Assembly: GCA_016169945.1 (NCBI GenBank)
Contig: JADLSH010000158.1
Coordinates: 345,001 to 409,000, forward strand
Origin: Trachythela sp. YZ-2020
Taxonomy: Eukaryota > Cnidaria > Anthozoa > Malacalcyonacea > Clavulariidae
Length of the DNA stretch: 64,000 bases
Direction: 5' to 3'
Made by a program: the position numbers and the translations under genes. The notes beneath the pieces are model-generated. The model worked only from the letters and a program-made list of their open reading frames with translations. It made no database searches and was not told the origin of the DNA. This document shows positions 10,441 to 21,277 of the stretch, one piece after another (within the stretch, counting starts at the first letter, position 1; every line of letters begins with the position of its first letter).

Positions 10441-12540
10441 TATTACCCCCGAGGCCTTTATTATCGCCGTTCCGGGCGATAGCCCGGGGCGAGGGTACTA
10501 ATTGCGCTCGGCTATTTATTACACCCGGGGAAAAAGGAAAGCACTGGGAAATCCAAAGTTCACCAAGTTTTGCGGGCGCATGGCTATGTTTCATGGGTGT
10601 GATGGGTGGTCATCTCACTAATCTTTGTTAGGAGTGGAATGAGCGAATTATAAAAAAACATGAGTAAGTCATATCAGTAAGTCACTTTAGGAAAAGCTGC
10701 GGAAAAAATTTATCGTTTATACTTTATAAAAAAGGGTAAATAGAGATGGATGGTCGAAAAAATATGGCAAGTTTCTTATATTAAATTGTTGATGTATTTT
10801 AATATAGGCAGCCGTAAAAATGTTGTTTATTTACATAGATTTTCATTTTTTTCCAATTAAAATATCCTATATTTTATGCTATCAAAAAGTTCCAACTTAA
10901 AAGGAAAGCGAAATCGTTTCACACGAGAGAATTTATATATTTTCAACTGATTTCATTTCAAAAACTAATTTATAAGTAAAAGGCAGTTTAGTTTTATAAA
11001 CTTTTGGAAACGTTTTAGTAAACGGAAGGTTGCATCTAAACATTAATTTGAAGCTTATAGAATGCGCAAGAAAATACCTACACCATATATCTCAGATTTG
11101 TATGGCTAAAACAACTGATATTTTAATTATTTTTGTAGTTTTTGTAACCTGTTTAACTGTTTTGTACTCCTGGGGCCGGTTGTATCAAAGGTGGATAAGT
11201 CGCTATCCGGCGGATAAGTCGCTATCCGGCGGATAAATTTTATCCAGAGTAAAAATTGCGTTGTACCAAGCTTGGATAGCGTCATCCAGCGGAAAAAAAA
11301 GCACTACCGTAGGTCAACATCCTTAATGCAATAAATTTATAAACATAAGTACTCACTTTTGTAGATTTGTATATTTTTTTGACTGAATATCCCATGTCGG
11401 TGGCAGTGTCGACCGGCATTCTTCTTCAGATCCTTCTCTTTTATATAGTTTGAAAACAAGCAGTAAATTTCTCACTTTTAGTCAGTTTAAAAACACGATG
11501 AACGTATACCGAAGATACAACTTGGAAAACCAAACAAATTAGGCAATAGACAACAAGACGGCGAATTTTGTTCGTTCGCTTTGATTAGCCAATCAAAACT
11601 TGAGAGAAAATGTTCTTAAAATTGTTATGAAATGTGTGCAAGTTCAAGGAACAAAATATTTAATGTATTCTACAGGAAAAAGTATACTCAAATAACTCAA
11701 CTCATATACTAAACAGTTTCTGCCTCTGCTGTTGTCTTCGCATAAACAAAGATCGTGAAATGCTAGCTATGTTCAACAAAAAAGTCTGACTATATTAATA
11801 CTAGTGACGACGGACTGAAAAAGAACAATACAACCAACAACGGGAAATTTATCGCAAGTTAATTCAAGACAAAAGCCAGCAAAAGCTTAGCAACAGCTGA
11901 CGTTGAGGTAAGAAATTTCAGGAAAATCCGGGTTTTTTCGGTTAAATTTAAGCTTATCCGACGGATAGCTATCCACCCTGCTATCCGTGCTTCGTACAAC
12001 GCATTTTTATCCAACGCATAACTATCCATCGGATAGAAGATTTATCCATCGGATAGGACTGATCCACCGGATAACTTATCCACCTTTGATACAACCGGCC
12101 CCAGGAAAGAAGTTTATATTATTAATCGTGTTGCCATGGCTACTGTGCTTCCTCTTCTTGAAACAAAATTTCCATTTCTTATTCTTTCAAAATAAATTTC
12201 CCAACATAATATTGTTTCCTTCCACCCTTCTTTCCAAACTATTAGAGTAATGCTCAAAATTTTATGGAACATTTAAAATGAAGGAAAGGACAGTGATTAC
12301 GTCACGTAAAACATTTCTTTGGCGATAGCCTTTGATTGCATCGTGAAGAGGGGTGTGAGCCAAGGATCCAATCCTGTTTTCCAAGCCAAAAATTGTTTTG
12401 AACGCAGATATCCGACTCGCCTACAACCTTTGCAGGGCAGATTTTGTGATGAAAAAGGTTAGCAATAGTAATGTTTTGGAATGTAGTGTCTGCCAATGCT
12501 CAGCTGGGGCGAGGGGTTACTGCAAGCATGTATTTCTAGT
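10441..12540. mobile_element. Insertion specific to copy A (composite)
   Basis: In A' and A'' the sequence GTAAGGCCTT runs directly into AATTATGCATGGTAT. In A it is split by about 2.1 kb. The left part (10441-11168) has GC-rich direct and inverted motifs (CCCGAGGCCTTTATTA, GCCCGGGGCGAGG) and no gene. The middle is the 11169-12105 TIR element. The right part (12106-12540) is plain AT-rich DNA. Outer boundaries carry no clear target duplication, so this may be more than one event. Confidence 0.65.
11169..12105. mobile_element. TIR element with GGGGCCGGTTGTATCAAAGG ends
   Basis: The ends CCTGGGGCCGGTTGTATCAA and the exact complement match over about 32 bases. Subterminal sequence is filled with palindromic TTATCCGxCGGATAA motifs: two tandem copies on the left and several diverged ones on the right. 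The interior (11300-11950) is AT-rich and non-coding. No target duplication is visible. This is a MITE-like non-autonomous element, 937 bp. Confidence 0.75.
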
Positions 12541-13490
12541 ACATGGTATATAGAGGTATTGAGGGTATGTATTACTTTATGGGAATAAGGTTCGTCTGCT
12601 TAAAATTTTGTTTTTAGCCGCGCCTACAGTATAGAGAGTACATTCAGCATGACTCCACCAAAACCGCACGTTTCTCCCAGTGCTCCGGCGGAAATAATTT
12701 TGTAGTAGCGTTGATTCAAGGGATCTTTAGGGAGAATAGTTTAGAACTGTTGATAGAGCACTTGAATATAATTAGGAAAAGCTAGTTTAGTTTCTTTCTT
12801 ATTCCCACTTAGCTATGGCAACACAATAAACGACTGGTCTAAAATAGAGTTAATGCTTAATTCATGGGAAAAAAGCAACAATGAATCGCAATTGTTATTC
12901 TGATGCGCTTTTTGTCGGCCTTCGCGTATATAAAGGATCGTTCATTATTTATACCTGAGGTTTGTACCGAATGAGAAATTGGGAATAGTGTAACATTTTT
13001 ATTTACCCAATCTCAACAATGGCTTAAACGCAAACATCGAATAGTTAATGCCCCGTGGGGCATTACAAAATTTTTAATGGCCTACAACAAACCAAACCAT
13101 ATAATAAACTACTTATTTTACTACTTATGGTTGTGCCATATAATAAACTACTTATTAACCTCAAACGTCGCTCGGTCAATACGGCAAGACCTCGGTTTAA
13201 TATTTTACCGTAAAGAACTCACTTTCGGTTAAGAAGTAGTTATTCATATATATGCGTTATACAAACCGAGTTCGTGTGTGTCTTACCTAATTTATTAATC
13301 CTTCGAAATGATTTTCAACTTTTTGGCTTTCTCTCATCCAGCCTACAATTCTATCAACTCGAATAACCTCCCAAGTTCTGCTCGAAATTCTGACTCTTCT
13401 TTCCAACTTAGACTTCCAACTGACTGTTCTCAAAACAGTAGGTGTACTTAATGCTAGCACTAACCAGTCTATTTGATTGACGTTTCAATA
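12541..13490 (+). repeat. TATA-bearing block between P and Q units, copy A
   Basis: Matched by 40130-41225 and 43908-44820. All three copies keep TTCGCGTATATA(A/G)AG (12926 here), a good TATA-box context, followed by TTATTTATACCTGAGGTTTG and by the start of the Q unit (TTTATTAATCCTTCGAAAT at 13289). No long open frame follows the TATA box. A 47-codon frame starting at 13309 (MIFNFLAFSHPAYNS) is conserved in A' at about 41030 but has lost its ATG in A''. Confidence 0.65.
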
Positions 13491-13749
13491 AGTGAGGCTT
13501 CCACGACGGGTGGAGCAGGTGGAGCGCCTTGCTCCGCCCATGACGTCATCGATTCTTAAATATTTTAATTTATTCAGACATTTTAATATATTTGAGCTTT
13601 TGCCGTTTGTTGCTACAGCAATTTTCAGTTTATTTGCAGGCTATTTCGCTACCGTTTATAATGTTTATTTATCTACATCGTTTGGTAATGTCTGGTTACT
13701 TCAAAAGGGAGATAAAGGGGGTAACGCGAATGCGAAAATGTATACATTT

Positions 13750-14104
13750 TCAGAGCAAAATATTGTTGGTAGGACACCGCTTTGGTTGGATGCATGCATG
13801 AATTAACACAACACGGATTAACATTTTAAACAATTTATTTCTAAAGTATAACAATTTTAAGTAAACGTTAAAGTTTCTCTCCATCTCTTCTTGTCGCTCT
13901 AGTAAATTTTCCAGACTCTTTTCCATATTGAATTCCTTTGGCTTTTCACTCTGTGTCGAGGTACACATATTCCTATTTTACCCCACTTTTGCCACTTCTT
14001 GCGTTCCTCCGTCTCCATACCATGTATTTGATCGAGATGATTTGCTAGTCTAGATTTGTACTCCCACATCCAAACACAGGACATTTCCTACGCGTACGAC
14101 CCAT
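13750..14104 (-). pseudogene. Small zinc-finger/coiled-coil gene, left arm copy
   Basis: From ATG at 14104 the frame reads MGRTRRKCPVFGCGSTN and then needs a one-base shift to continue as RLANHLDQIHGMETEERKKW, giving a C-x4-C...H-x4-H finger. A further shift leads to EFNMEKSLENLLERQEEMER, a predicted coiled coil, ending near 13750. The protein would be about 110 residues, resembling many small nucleic-acid-binding repeat proteins. The same shift is present in the right arm, so it predates the arm duplication or was copied by gene conversion. Confidence 0.5.
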
Positions 14105-14615
14105 TTTTAGATGTTTGCTCAACGAGTTCCTACTAATAATTGACTCATTTTCTCGAGTTCTGGATATGTATTTGGCCCGTTCACGTCCGGTTTGGCCTTA
14201 ACAGGCACTAAAAGGCCCGATGGCCCGATTGCTGACTGGACGTCCTCGCCCGTGCAAGCCTGGGCATGACTGCCTCCACTATTGTTTGGGAGGTGTGACG
14301 TCACGACAAAAAGTGATTAGCATGCGAAGATTGGTATAAATAGAGCGTCGCTTGGTTGAATGCATATATCTTTTGACATGAGAATAATAAAGACTCGGAT
14401 TATAAGGTACTCTGTCTTTTATTTCTATAAGTATAACAATTTACAAGTGTATAATTACAGTCACAGCTATGGAACCCTCTACATTTTACAAATTGTGTTA
14501 ATGCGCATGCGTATGATGTCATTACCTACGTCCCACAAGCAGTAGGCCAAACTTAAGTGAATATATACCGAGCGCTAGTTCATTTTGTTTCAAAAGATTG
14601 CAATCAGTTTGCAGT

Positions 14616-15508
14616 ATGCCACGAACGCGGAAGGTTGTCTGGCCAACATGTGGAAAAAAGAGTTTGCTAAAATTGTCCAACCATTTGGCTGACTTTCATG
14701 ATCTTTCCTGTGAAGAAAGGGAGCAATATCTTACTCAAGCAAGATTAAATTCACCAGCGTATGATAAAGATCTCTCTCCTCCGCAGAGGTTATTTATTAT
14801 ATCGTATTTATTATCTTGAAATCTTATATTAAGTTTCTTGTGAGGGGTGCTGTACAAAAATAACGAAGGAGCGGAAAACGGAAGCGAAGGGAGAATATAA
14901 CCTCTGCCATATTTCTGTCGGTTTCTTGTACAAAGTGTCGTTTTCTTGTACATAGTGGTTGAACTACTTTATGTGAGTAGAATATAATATTTGATATTTT
15001 CCCGCGCTTACACTAGGTTACCTTGGTTACTGTACAAAGTACAATGTAAATTACATATGAAAATACAAACAAAGCTATATAGTTTTTCCATATAAGAATT
15101 GACAGAAAATTCTAACCCCCCTGATGCCACCATTTTGGATGAGAAATATGGCAGAGGTTATATTCTCCCTTCGCTTCCGTTTTCCGCGCCTTCGTTATTT
15201 TTGTACAGCACCCCTCACAAGAAACTTAATATAAGATTGATAATAAATACGATATAATAAATAACCTCTGCGGAGGAGAGAGGATAAAGATACTCTCGTG
15301 CCTGGAGAAGACCTTGATGTCGAGAAACTTTGAAACTATTTTGAAACGACAAGAGAGCATGGAAGCGAACTTTAATGAATATCTCAGAATCGCAAGGGAA
15401 CGACATGAACAATCTGACAGTAATATACCTCACAGACGAGTAAAAAGCCCAACAAAGAAGAAGAAACGTTCTTGCATTAATAAAACAGACAATGTCTCCA
15501 TGAAGTAG
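14616..15508 (+). pseudogene. Loop zinc-finger gene, split by an inserted element
   Basis: ATG at 14616 (preceded by the TATA-like AATATATACC at about 14560) opens MPRTRKVVWPTCGKKSLLKL followed by SNHLADFHDLSCEEREQYL. This matches the arm genes, with H-x4-H intact but the first zinc Cys apparently replaced by Trp. At codon ~52 a 511 bp element with a 9 bp duplication interrupts it. After the element the coding sequence resumes and, after a one-base shift, reads MSRNFETILKRQESMEANFN (coiled coil) and ends in a basic PTKKKKRS, nuclear-signal-like tail at 15508. An AAATAAAAG signal follows at about 15730. This is probably a formerly functional small DNA-binding protein belonging to the foldback element. 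Its role is unknown. Confidence 0.55.
14772..15282. mobile_element. MULE-like element with 9 bp duplication GATAAAGAT
   Basis: Ends CTCTCTCCTCCGCAGAGG and complement start terminal inverted repeats of roughly 150 bases. GATAAAGAT flanks it at 14763-14771 and 15283-15291. A 9 bp duplication and long TIRs are typical of Mutator-like elements. The 511 bp body is non-coding. Removing one duplication and the element re-joins the reading frame of the host zinc-finger gene. Confidence 0.8.
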
Positions 15509-16048
15509 TTGCCTTTCCCGTAATTTGTACACGCGTATCACACAAAACTGCTATTTATTTTGAACTGAGAACTAGATGGTAGAGCTTCTATAAATTAATC
15601 GAATGACTGGTTGCTAGAATAGTGACCAGTATCGGAATGAAAGCTAGACAGGATATTTAAAAAAAATTCGTCTATACCTTCCATAGCTGTGACTGTAATT
15701 ATACACGTGTAAATTGTTATACTTATAGAAATAAAAGACAGAGTACCTTATAATCCGAGTCTTTATTATTCTCATGTCAAAAAATATATGCATTCAACCA
15801 AGCGACGCTCTATTTATACCAATCTTCGCATGCTAATCACTTTTTGTCGTGACGTCACACCTCCCAAACAATAGTGGAGGCAGTCATGCCCAGGCTTGCA
15901 CGGGCGAGGACGTCCAGTCAGCAATCGGGCCATCGGGCCTTTTAGTGCCTGTTAAGGCCAAACCGGGCGTGAACGGGCCAAATAAATATCCAGAACTCGA
16001 GAAAATGAGTCAATTATTAGTAGGAACTCGTTGAGCAAACATCTAAAA

Positions 16049-16388
16049 ATGGGTCGTACGCGTAGGAAATGTCCTGTGTTTGGATGTGGGAGTACAAATC
16101 TAGACTAGCAAATCATCTCGATCAAGTACATGGTATGGACACGGTGGAACGCAAGAAGTGGCTAAAGTGGGGTAAAATAGGTATATGTGTAACTCGACAC
16201 AGAGTGAAGAGCCAAAGGAATTCAATATGGAAAAGAGTCTGGAAAATTTACTAGAGCGACAAGAAGAGATGGAGAGAAACTTTAACGTTTACTTAAAATT
16301 GTTATACTTTAGAAATAAATTGTTTAAAATAAATGTTAATCCGTGTTGTGTTAATTTATGCATGCATCCAACCAAAGCGGTGTCCTAG
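16049..16388 (+). pseudogene. Small zinc-finger/coiled-coil gene, right arm copy
   Basis: Inverse copy of 13750-14104. ATG at 16049 begins MGRTRRKCPVFGCG. The finger continues in the next frame as RLANHLDQVHGMDTVERKKW, and the coiled coil follows as MEKSLENLLERQEEMERNFN. It carries the same frameshift as the left arm, with a handful of amino-acid differences (for example I/V before HGM, METEE versus MDTVE). Confidence 0.5.
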
Positions 16389-16668
16389 CAACAATATTTT
16401 GCTCTGAAAATATATACATTTTCGCATTCGCGTTACCCCCTTTATCTCCCTTTTGAAGTAACCAGACATTACCAAACACAATGTAGATAAATAAACGGTA
16501 GCGAAATCGCCTGCAAATAAACTGAAAATTGCTGTAGCAACAAACGGCAAAAGCTCAAATATATTAAAATGTCTGAATAAATTAAAATATTTAAGAATCG
16601 ATGACGTCATGGGCGGAGCAAGGCGCTCCACCTGCTCCACCCGCTCCACATGTCGTAGAAGCCTCACT

Positions 16669-18032
16669 CTCCTACTACTCGTGACCAATCAGAGATTAGA
16701 TACGTCAACTCGCTACCAGGCCACTGATATGTTCAAGTTTACTCTGCAAACATTCCGTATTGGATTTCGGACGTAAAATGAGCGTAAATAGATTGTTCAA
16801 ATCGTTGATATTACTCGTACATTACTCGAACGGAAAAATTACAGACTAATTGGCTACGTTGCTTTTAGACAAGAAACCGTATCAATTCAAATAAAATTTA
16901 CGAGAAAGATGTCGTTATGAAAGTAACTATGAAAACAAATCGAAGGAACAGTCAAAAGACAACTTGAAGGAGAAGAAGCTGTTAAAAATTCCTTCCTCCC
17001 ACGATTGTTGACACAAGTATTTAGCTAAGGGCTAATTCTAGAACATCAGTTCACTGTCATCTGGTGAAGTTCAAATATTTTGACATTTGTTGCCAAAATA
17101 TTTTGCTTCGTGCACGTACCTATGATTATTTTGGAAGGGTTTCCTCAAGAATACTTGAATATACTTATGTTTACATCTGTTCGGCTTTGTGAAGCGGTGA
17201 AATCAACCGTTGATGAATAAAAGAATACTTTACCAAACTTTAAAATACATCAGAAATATGTGGCTTTTGTGGGATATTAATGTCAAAGCAGTAAGTGCAT
17301 GTGCCTTTCATGGCAAGTCCGTGGCAAACGGCAGAATTACGCAATAATTTTATAGGCAAGAGGATGGTAACAGTGGATAATGAGAGATAAATTTATTACT
17401 GCCATGCCCCCGTCCCTCTCCATCATTGCTCGCTCCCAATCTCTTGGCGCGCTCTGCTAAATATGGAGCAATTTCTGCCAAATAACTTTGCAGTTTCCGA
17501 CCGAGTTGCCTGCAGAGGAGGCTACATCTTCGGCGCCCCTGCTTGTGTCGATCTATGCAGTTTTCTAGTGATTATATTTTCATTTTCAGCCGAAAGTGAC
17601 AGTTAAGAGTGAATACGGCGGGTGACTGTGTTGTGTAAAACTACCTGAAAAATACAATGAGAACTTCGATGTTTCGAGCGAAGGCCCTTCGTCTGGAACT
17701 TCCAGACGAAGCGCCTTCGCTCGAAACGTCGAAGTTTTCATTTTATTTTTCAGGTAGTTTTGCACAACAGTCAACCGCCGCATTTGCTATACTCTACGCA
17801 CACTGGCACCGTACAGTTAAGAGTGGTTCCATTTTGAATCTAGGCTTAAACACCGCAGGCTATCTCTGCGGGAGCTCCGATATTTTCCCGTAGTTGCATG
17901 CAATATAACACTGGAAATCGTGTAATTTTAAGCGATAAAAACACGCATCTTGCGTGAGCGTTTAAATTGTTACACAATGTCGGCTCCGCCTTTCGTTCAA
18001 CAACTGCTGTTTAATTGCGAACGGCTAACAGC
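16669..18032 (+). repeat. Q unit of locus copy A
   Basis: Continues 13289-13490 after the foldback. Matched by 41226-41988 and 44820-45991. It contains TGACCAATCAGAGATTAGATA (CCAAT), a diverged version of the P core (AACAAATCGAAGGAACAG at 16929), the block TTCGTGCACGTA(C/G)CTATGATTA, and the GC-rich segment with CCGCAGGCTATCTCTGCGGG at 17853. The frame of the P core is closed by stops here, so if the core is conserved for function it is not obviously as protein. Confidence 0.7.
17612..17812. mobile_element. 201 bp hairpin insertion with 13 bp duplication
   Basis: ACAGTTAAGAGTG occurs on both sides (17599-17611 and 17813-17825). A'' (45779-45793) has it once with nothing inserted. The body is an almost perfect palindrome centred near 17697 (TCTGGAACTTCCAGA). 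The right end has about 30 bases beyond the palindrome. A partial copy, deleted on its left, remains in A' at 41645-41745. Confidence 0.7.
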
Positions 18033-18036
18033 TTAA

Positions 18037-18392
18037 GGAGGCTCAATCTCAAAAAAACGCTTTTTTGCAATAAAAAAAATTCGGCTCCGAAGAATTTTTT
18101 TAAAATCACATATTTCAATACTTTGTACTTTAGGTGCTCGTGTGCAAAAAATAAAAAAGTTTTACCGAAGGAAAATCAAAAAAATTAAGAAAGAAGATAA
18201 AAATACGACAATCTCTAAATCGCGTTGTTACCATGGCAACGTAGATATTTAGAAACATGTTTTGTTTTTCGTAATCCGCAATACTGTGGCAATCTGATGG
18301 CCAAGTCTCGTGACCATACCTTGCAAAATAAGCAAATAATGGACCTTAGAGCACATTTGCGTGCTAAAGAATTAAAACTGTAGGGAGCCTCC
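18037..18392. mobile_element. TTAA-flanked MITE, 356 bp
   Basis: Ends GGAGGCTC and GAGCCTCC lie directly between TTAA at 18033-18036 and TTAA at 18393-18396. The interior is A-rich and non-coding. TTAA targeting is shared by piggyBac and Kolobok transposons. The ends lack the usual piggyBac CCC start, so Kolobok-like is the better guess. Confidence 0.75.
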
Positions 18393-18396
18393 TTAA

Positions 18397-21273
18397 GAGG
18401 CTGTCTCCGTAAAAACCTCCTGATCAATATGTGGCTCAAAAATAGATTTCTCTCATACTCTGGTGTTTTGAAGGTCTATCCTTGGGAACAACTAAAATCG
18501 ATTTCATTTGACTCAAATTTCTGTTAAAATATTTTTGGGGGCGATTGATGTTCGATCGGCTGGTGACCAACTTGAACTCCGAATGAGGCAAAATATCGAC
18601 ACATTTTCACTGCTATTTTTTTAAATCAAATTCATACCTAAATTTTAATATTTTTGCACAGAAATATGGACTTATCCTTCTATTTTCGTTGGTGATATGA
18701 CTTAGATAATTATTCTTTTGTATAAAATAGAAACAGCGCAATTATTGACCCTCCTGCACGGATAATGGATATCGTCTCAAAATATACCAACTTTGAAACC
18801 TTATTTCAAAATCGTGGCACTTGATTGGCACATGACCTCAGCTTTTCTATAAACTACTAACATTAGTCAACACAAATTGCCAATAAAATCTTTCTGCTTT
18901 AGCATTTGACAAAAATGACAAGCGCTCGAACTTTGTAAAATTTGAAAATGCGTCGAAATTGAGCATATATCTAACGGTAAACCTAATTATTGATATTAAC
19001 AGATAAAATCACCTTACACTACACGGAATGAAGCTTGATTATGTAAATATATGTCGTTCATCATTATTCTTTGGCTTTGCGCTTGAAAAAAATTGTTTGA
19101 GTACAGTTTGACTTCAAGGATAGAGTCATTCAATGCCAGTGTCTTCTGCGCGCATCACTGCCATTAGAGGCCTGATTGTCACATACGAACTTCGCTTTGT
19201 TCGCTTTGTTTACCTCCTGTAAATAAAATGTCTATGTGTCTTGGGGGTTTATTAACAATGTCAAATCAAATCAGAAAACTCAGAATTAGTCATAATACAG
19301 AGTTTTCATCTGTTTGTTTACGTTAAACTGTTAAAATTTCGTTAGAATGTACTAATTAAATCTCGGGGGAAACCCCTGGCCGAAAGAAATGTACTCGCTG
19401 TGCATAAACATGTCAATCAACACGATGAAATGTTTCGTTGCTCTCTGGCTTCTCTTTCTTCGTATTGCATTAAATAGTAGTCTTAGTATTGCACCAGGTT
19501 CTTGTGTCTACAATATTGTTTTTTCCTGTACTCATTAATATAGTGTTCACTATTACTACAGCCAGGGCCGGATTAACGTCGCGCGAGGCCCGTGGCAGAT
19601 TTTCAGCGCGAGGCCCCCAACCCCAACCCCAACCCCCCTCGTTATGAAAACCTTTGAATTCAAAGACACACAAAATTGTTAAATAATTGTTTTCAATTTT
19701 ATCCGCAAATCACCGCAATTTCGCTGGGGCCAACTGCTAACCCTAGGGGGCCTAAATGCGCGAGGTCCCTAAATTCGCGAAGCCCCTAAATTCGCGAGGC
19801 ATCTAAATTCGAGAAGGCACCTAAAATGGGCGTGTCCCAATAGAAAATAATAATAATAAATGGACGTGTTCTCGTAAAAATGGGCGTGGCACAGTAAAGC
19901 GCGAGGCCCCCATAAGCGCGAGGTCCGCGGCATATGCCGCATCTGCCACGTGGTTAATCCGGCCCTGACTACAGCCGCAATTGGTGGTCACACAACGTTA
20001 GGTAAACCTAAACGATTTCGGCAGACAGTAGATTTTATCAGCCTCGTTACCCAGGCGCTTTTAAGGAAAAGAAAATTTATGCATTCACACCTTGATTCGT
20101 CATTTTCCCCCCTGCTACTTCACCATGACTGGTGGCCTTTTCGATCCCTTTTCAGTTTCAGTCACAAAAACCTGGTGCAATACTAAGACTACTATTTAAT
20201 GCAATACGAAGAAAGAGAAGCCAGAGAGTAACGAAACATTTCATCGTGTTGATTGACATGGTTACGCACAGCGAGTACATTTCTTTCGGCCAGGGGTTTC
20301 CCCCGAGATTTAATTAGTACATTCTAACGAAACTTTAACAATTTAACGTAAACAAACAGATGAAAACTCTGTATATTATGACTAGTTCTGAGTTTTCTAA
20401 TTTGATTGAACATTGTCAATAAACCCCCAAGACACATATACATTTTATTTACAGGAAGTAAACAAAGCGAACAAAGCGAAGTTCGTATGTGACAATCAGG
20501 CCTCTAATGGCAGTGATGCGCGCAGAAGACACTGGCATTGAATGACTCTATCCTTGAAGTCAAACTGTACTCAAACAATTTTTTTCAAGCACAAAGCCAA
20601 AGAATAATGATGAACGACATATATTTACATAATCAAGCTTCATTCCGTGTAGTGTAAGGTGATTTTATCTGTTAATATCAATAATTAAGTTTACTGTTAA
20701 ATATGCTCGATTTCGACACATTTTCAAATTTTACAAAGTTTGAGCGCTAGTCATTTTTGTCAAATGCTAAAGCAGAAAGATTTTATTAGCAATTTGTGTT
20801 GACTAATGTTAGTAGTTTATAGAAAAGCTAAGGTCATGTGCCAATCAAGTGCCACGATTTTGAAATAAGCTTTCAAAATTGGTATATTTTGAGAAGATAT
20901 CCGTTATCCTTGCACGAGGGTCAATAACTGCGCTGTATTCTATTTTATACAAAAGAATAACTATCCAAGTCATATCACCAACGAAAATAGAAGGATAAGT
21001 CCATATTTCTGTGCAAAAGTATTAAAATTTAGGTATGAATTTGATTTAAAAAAATAGCAGTGAAAATGTGTCGATATTTTGCCTCATTCGGAGTTCAAGT
21101 TGGTCACCAGCCGATCGAACATCAATCGTCCCCAAAAAGAATTTAACAGAAATTTGAGTCAAATGAAATCGATTTTAGTTGTTCCCAAGGATAGACCTTC
21201 AAAACACCAGAGTATGAGAGAAATCTATTTTTGAGCCACATATTGACCAGGAGGTTTTTACGGAGACAGCCTC
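18397..21273. mobile_element. TTAA-flanked long-TIR foldback (Kolobok-like)
   Basis: Ends GAGGCTGTCTCCGTAAAA and complement are flanked by TTAA at 18393-18396 and 21274-21277. Inverted arms of about 1.11 kb (18397-19508 and 20163-21273) are nearly identical. The loop of 0.65 kb contains a nested hAT element. Paralogous sites in A' (41989-41992) and A'' (45992-45995) have a single empty TTAA followed by CACC(C/A)CGGCC. No transposase was found. Confidence 0.85.
19563..19967. mobile_element. hAT-type MITE with 8 bp duplication ACTACAGC
   Basis: TIRs CAGGGCCGGATTAAC and complement. ACTACAGC is duplicated exactly at 19555-19562 and 19968-19975. Inside, the motif GCGCGAGGCCC and relatives (TTCGCGAGGC, GCGCGAGGTCC) are repeated about eight times. 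8 bp duplications with CAGGG ends are standard for hAT elements. 405 bp, non-coding. Confidence 0.9.
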
Positions 21274-21277
21274 TTAA

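Larger units (their letters stand above)
13491..16668. mobile_element. Foldback element carrying zinc-finger genes
   Basis: Ends AGTGAGGCTTC and GAAGCCTCACT lead into inverted arms of about 980 bases (13491-14472 and 15684-16668) around a 1.2 kb loop. Paralogous sites in A' (41217) and A'' (44818) lack it and read TTTCAATAAGTATTGTTTATATT. The right flank has diverged, so I could not read a clean target duplication. Each arm contains an inverse copy of a small zinc-finger gene, and the loop contains a third, related gene interrupted by a 511 bp element. Arms also contain a TATA-like TATAAATAGAGCG (14337, and its complement on the right). No transposase was recognised. Confidence 0.8.

Noticed and set aside
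11169..12105. Target duplication for the GGGGCCGG element
   Set aside because: Flanks (TTTTGTACT and AAAGAAGTT) do not match; boundaries rest on the TIRs only.
17853..17890. Pair of overlapping hairpins (CCGCAG...CTGCGG and CGGGAG...CTCCCG) as a structured RNA or switch
   Set aside because: Present in A and A', but the A'' copy (45820-45857) breaks pairing without compensating changes, so no support for a conserved structure.
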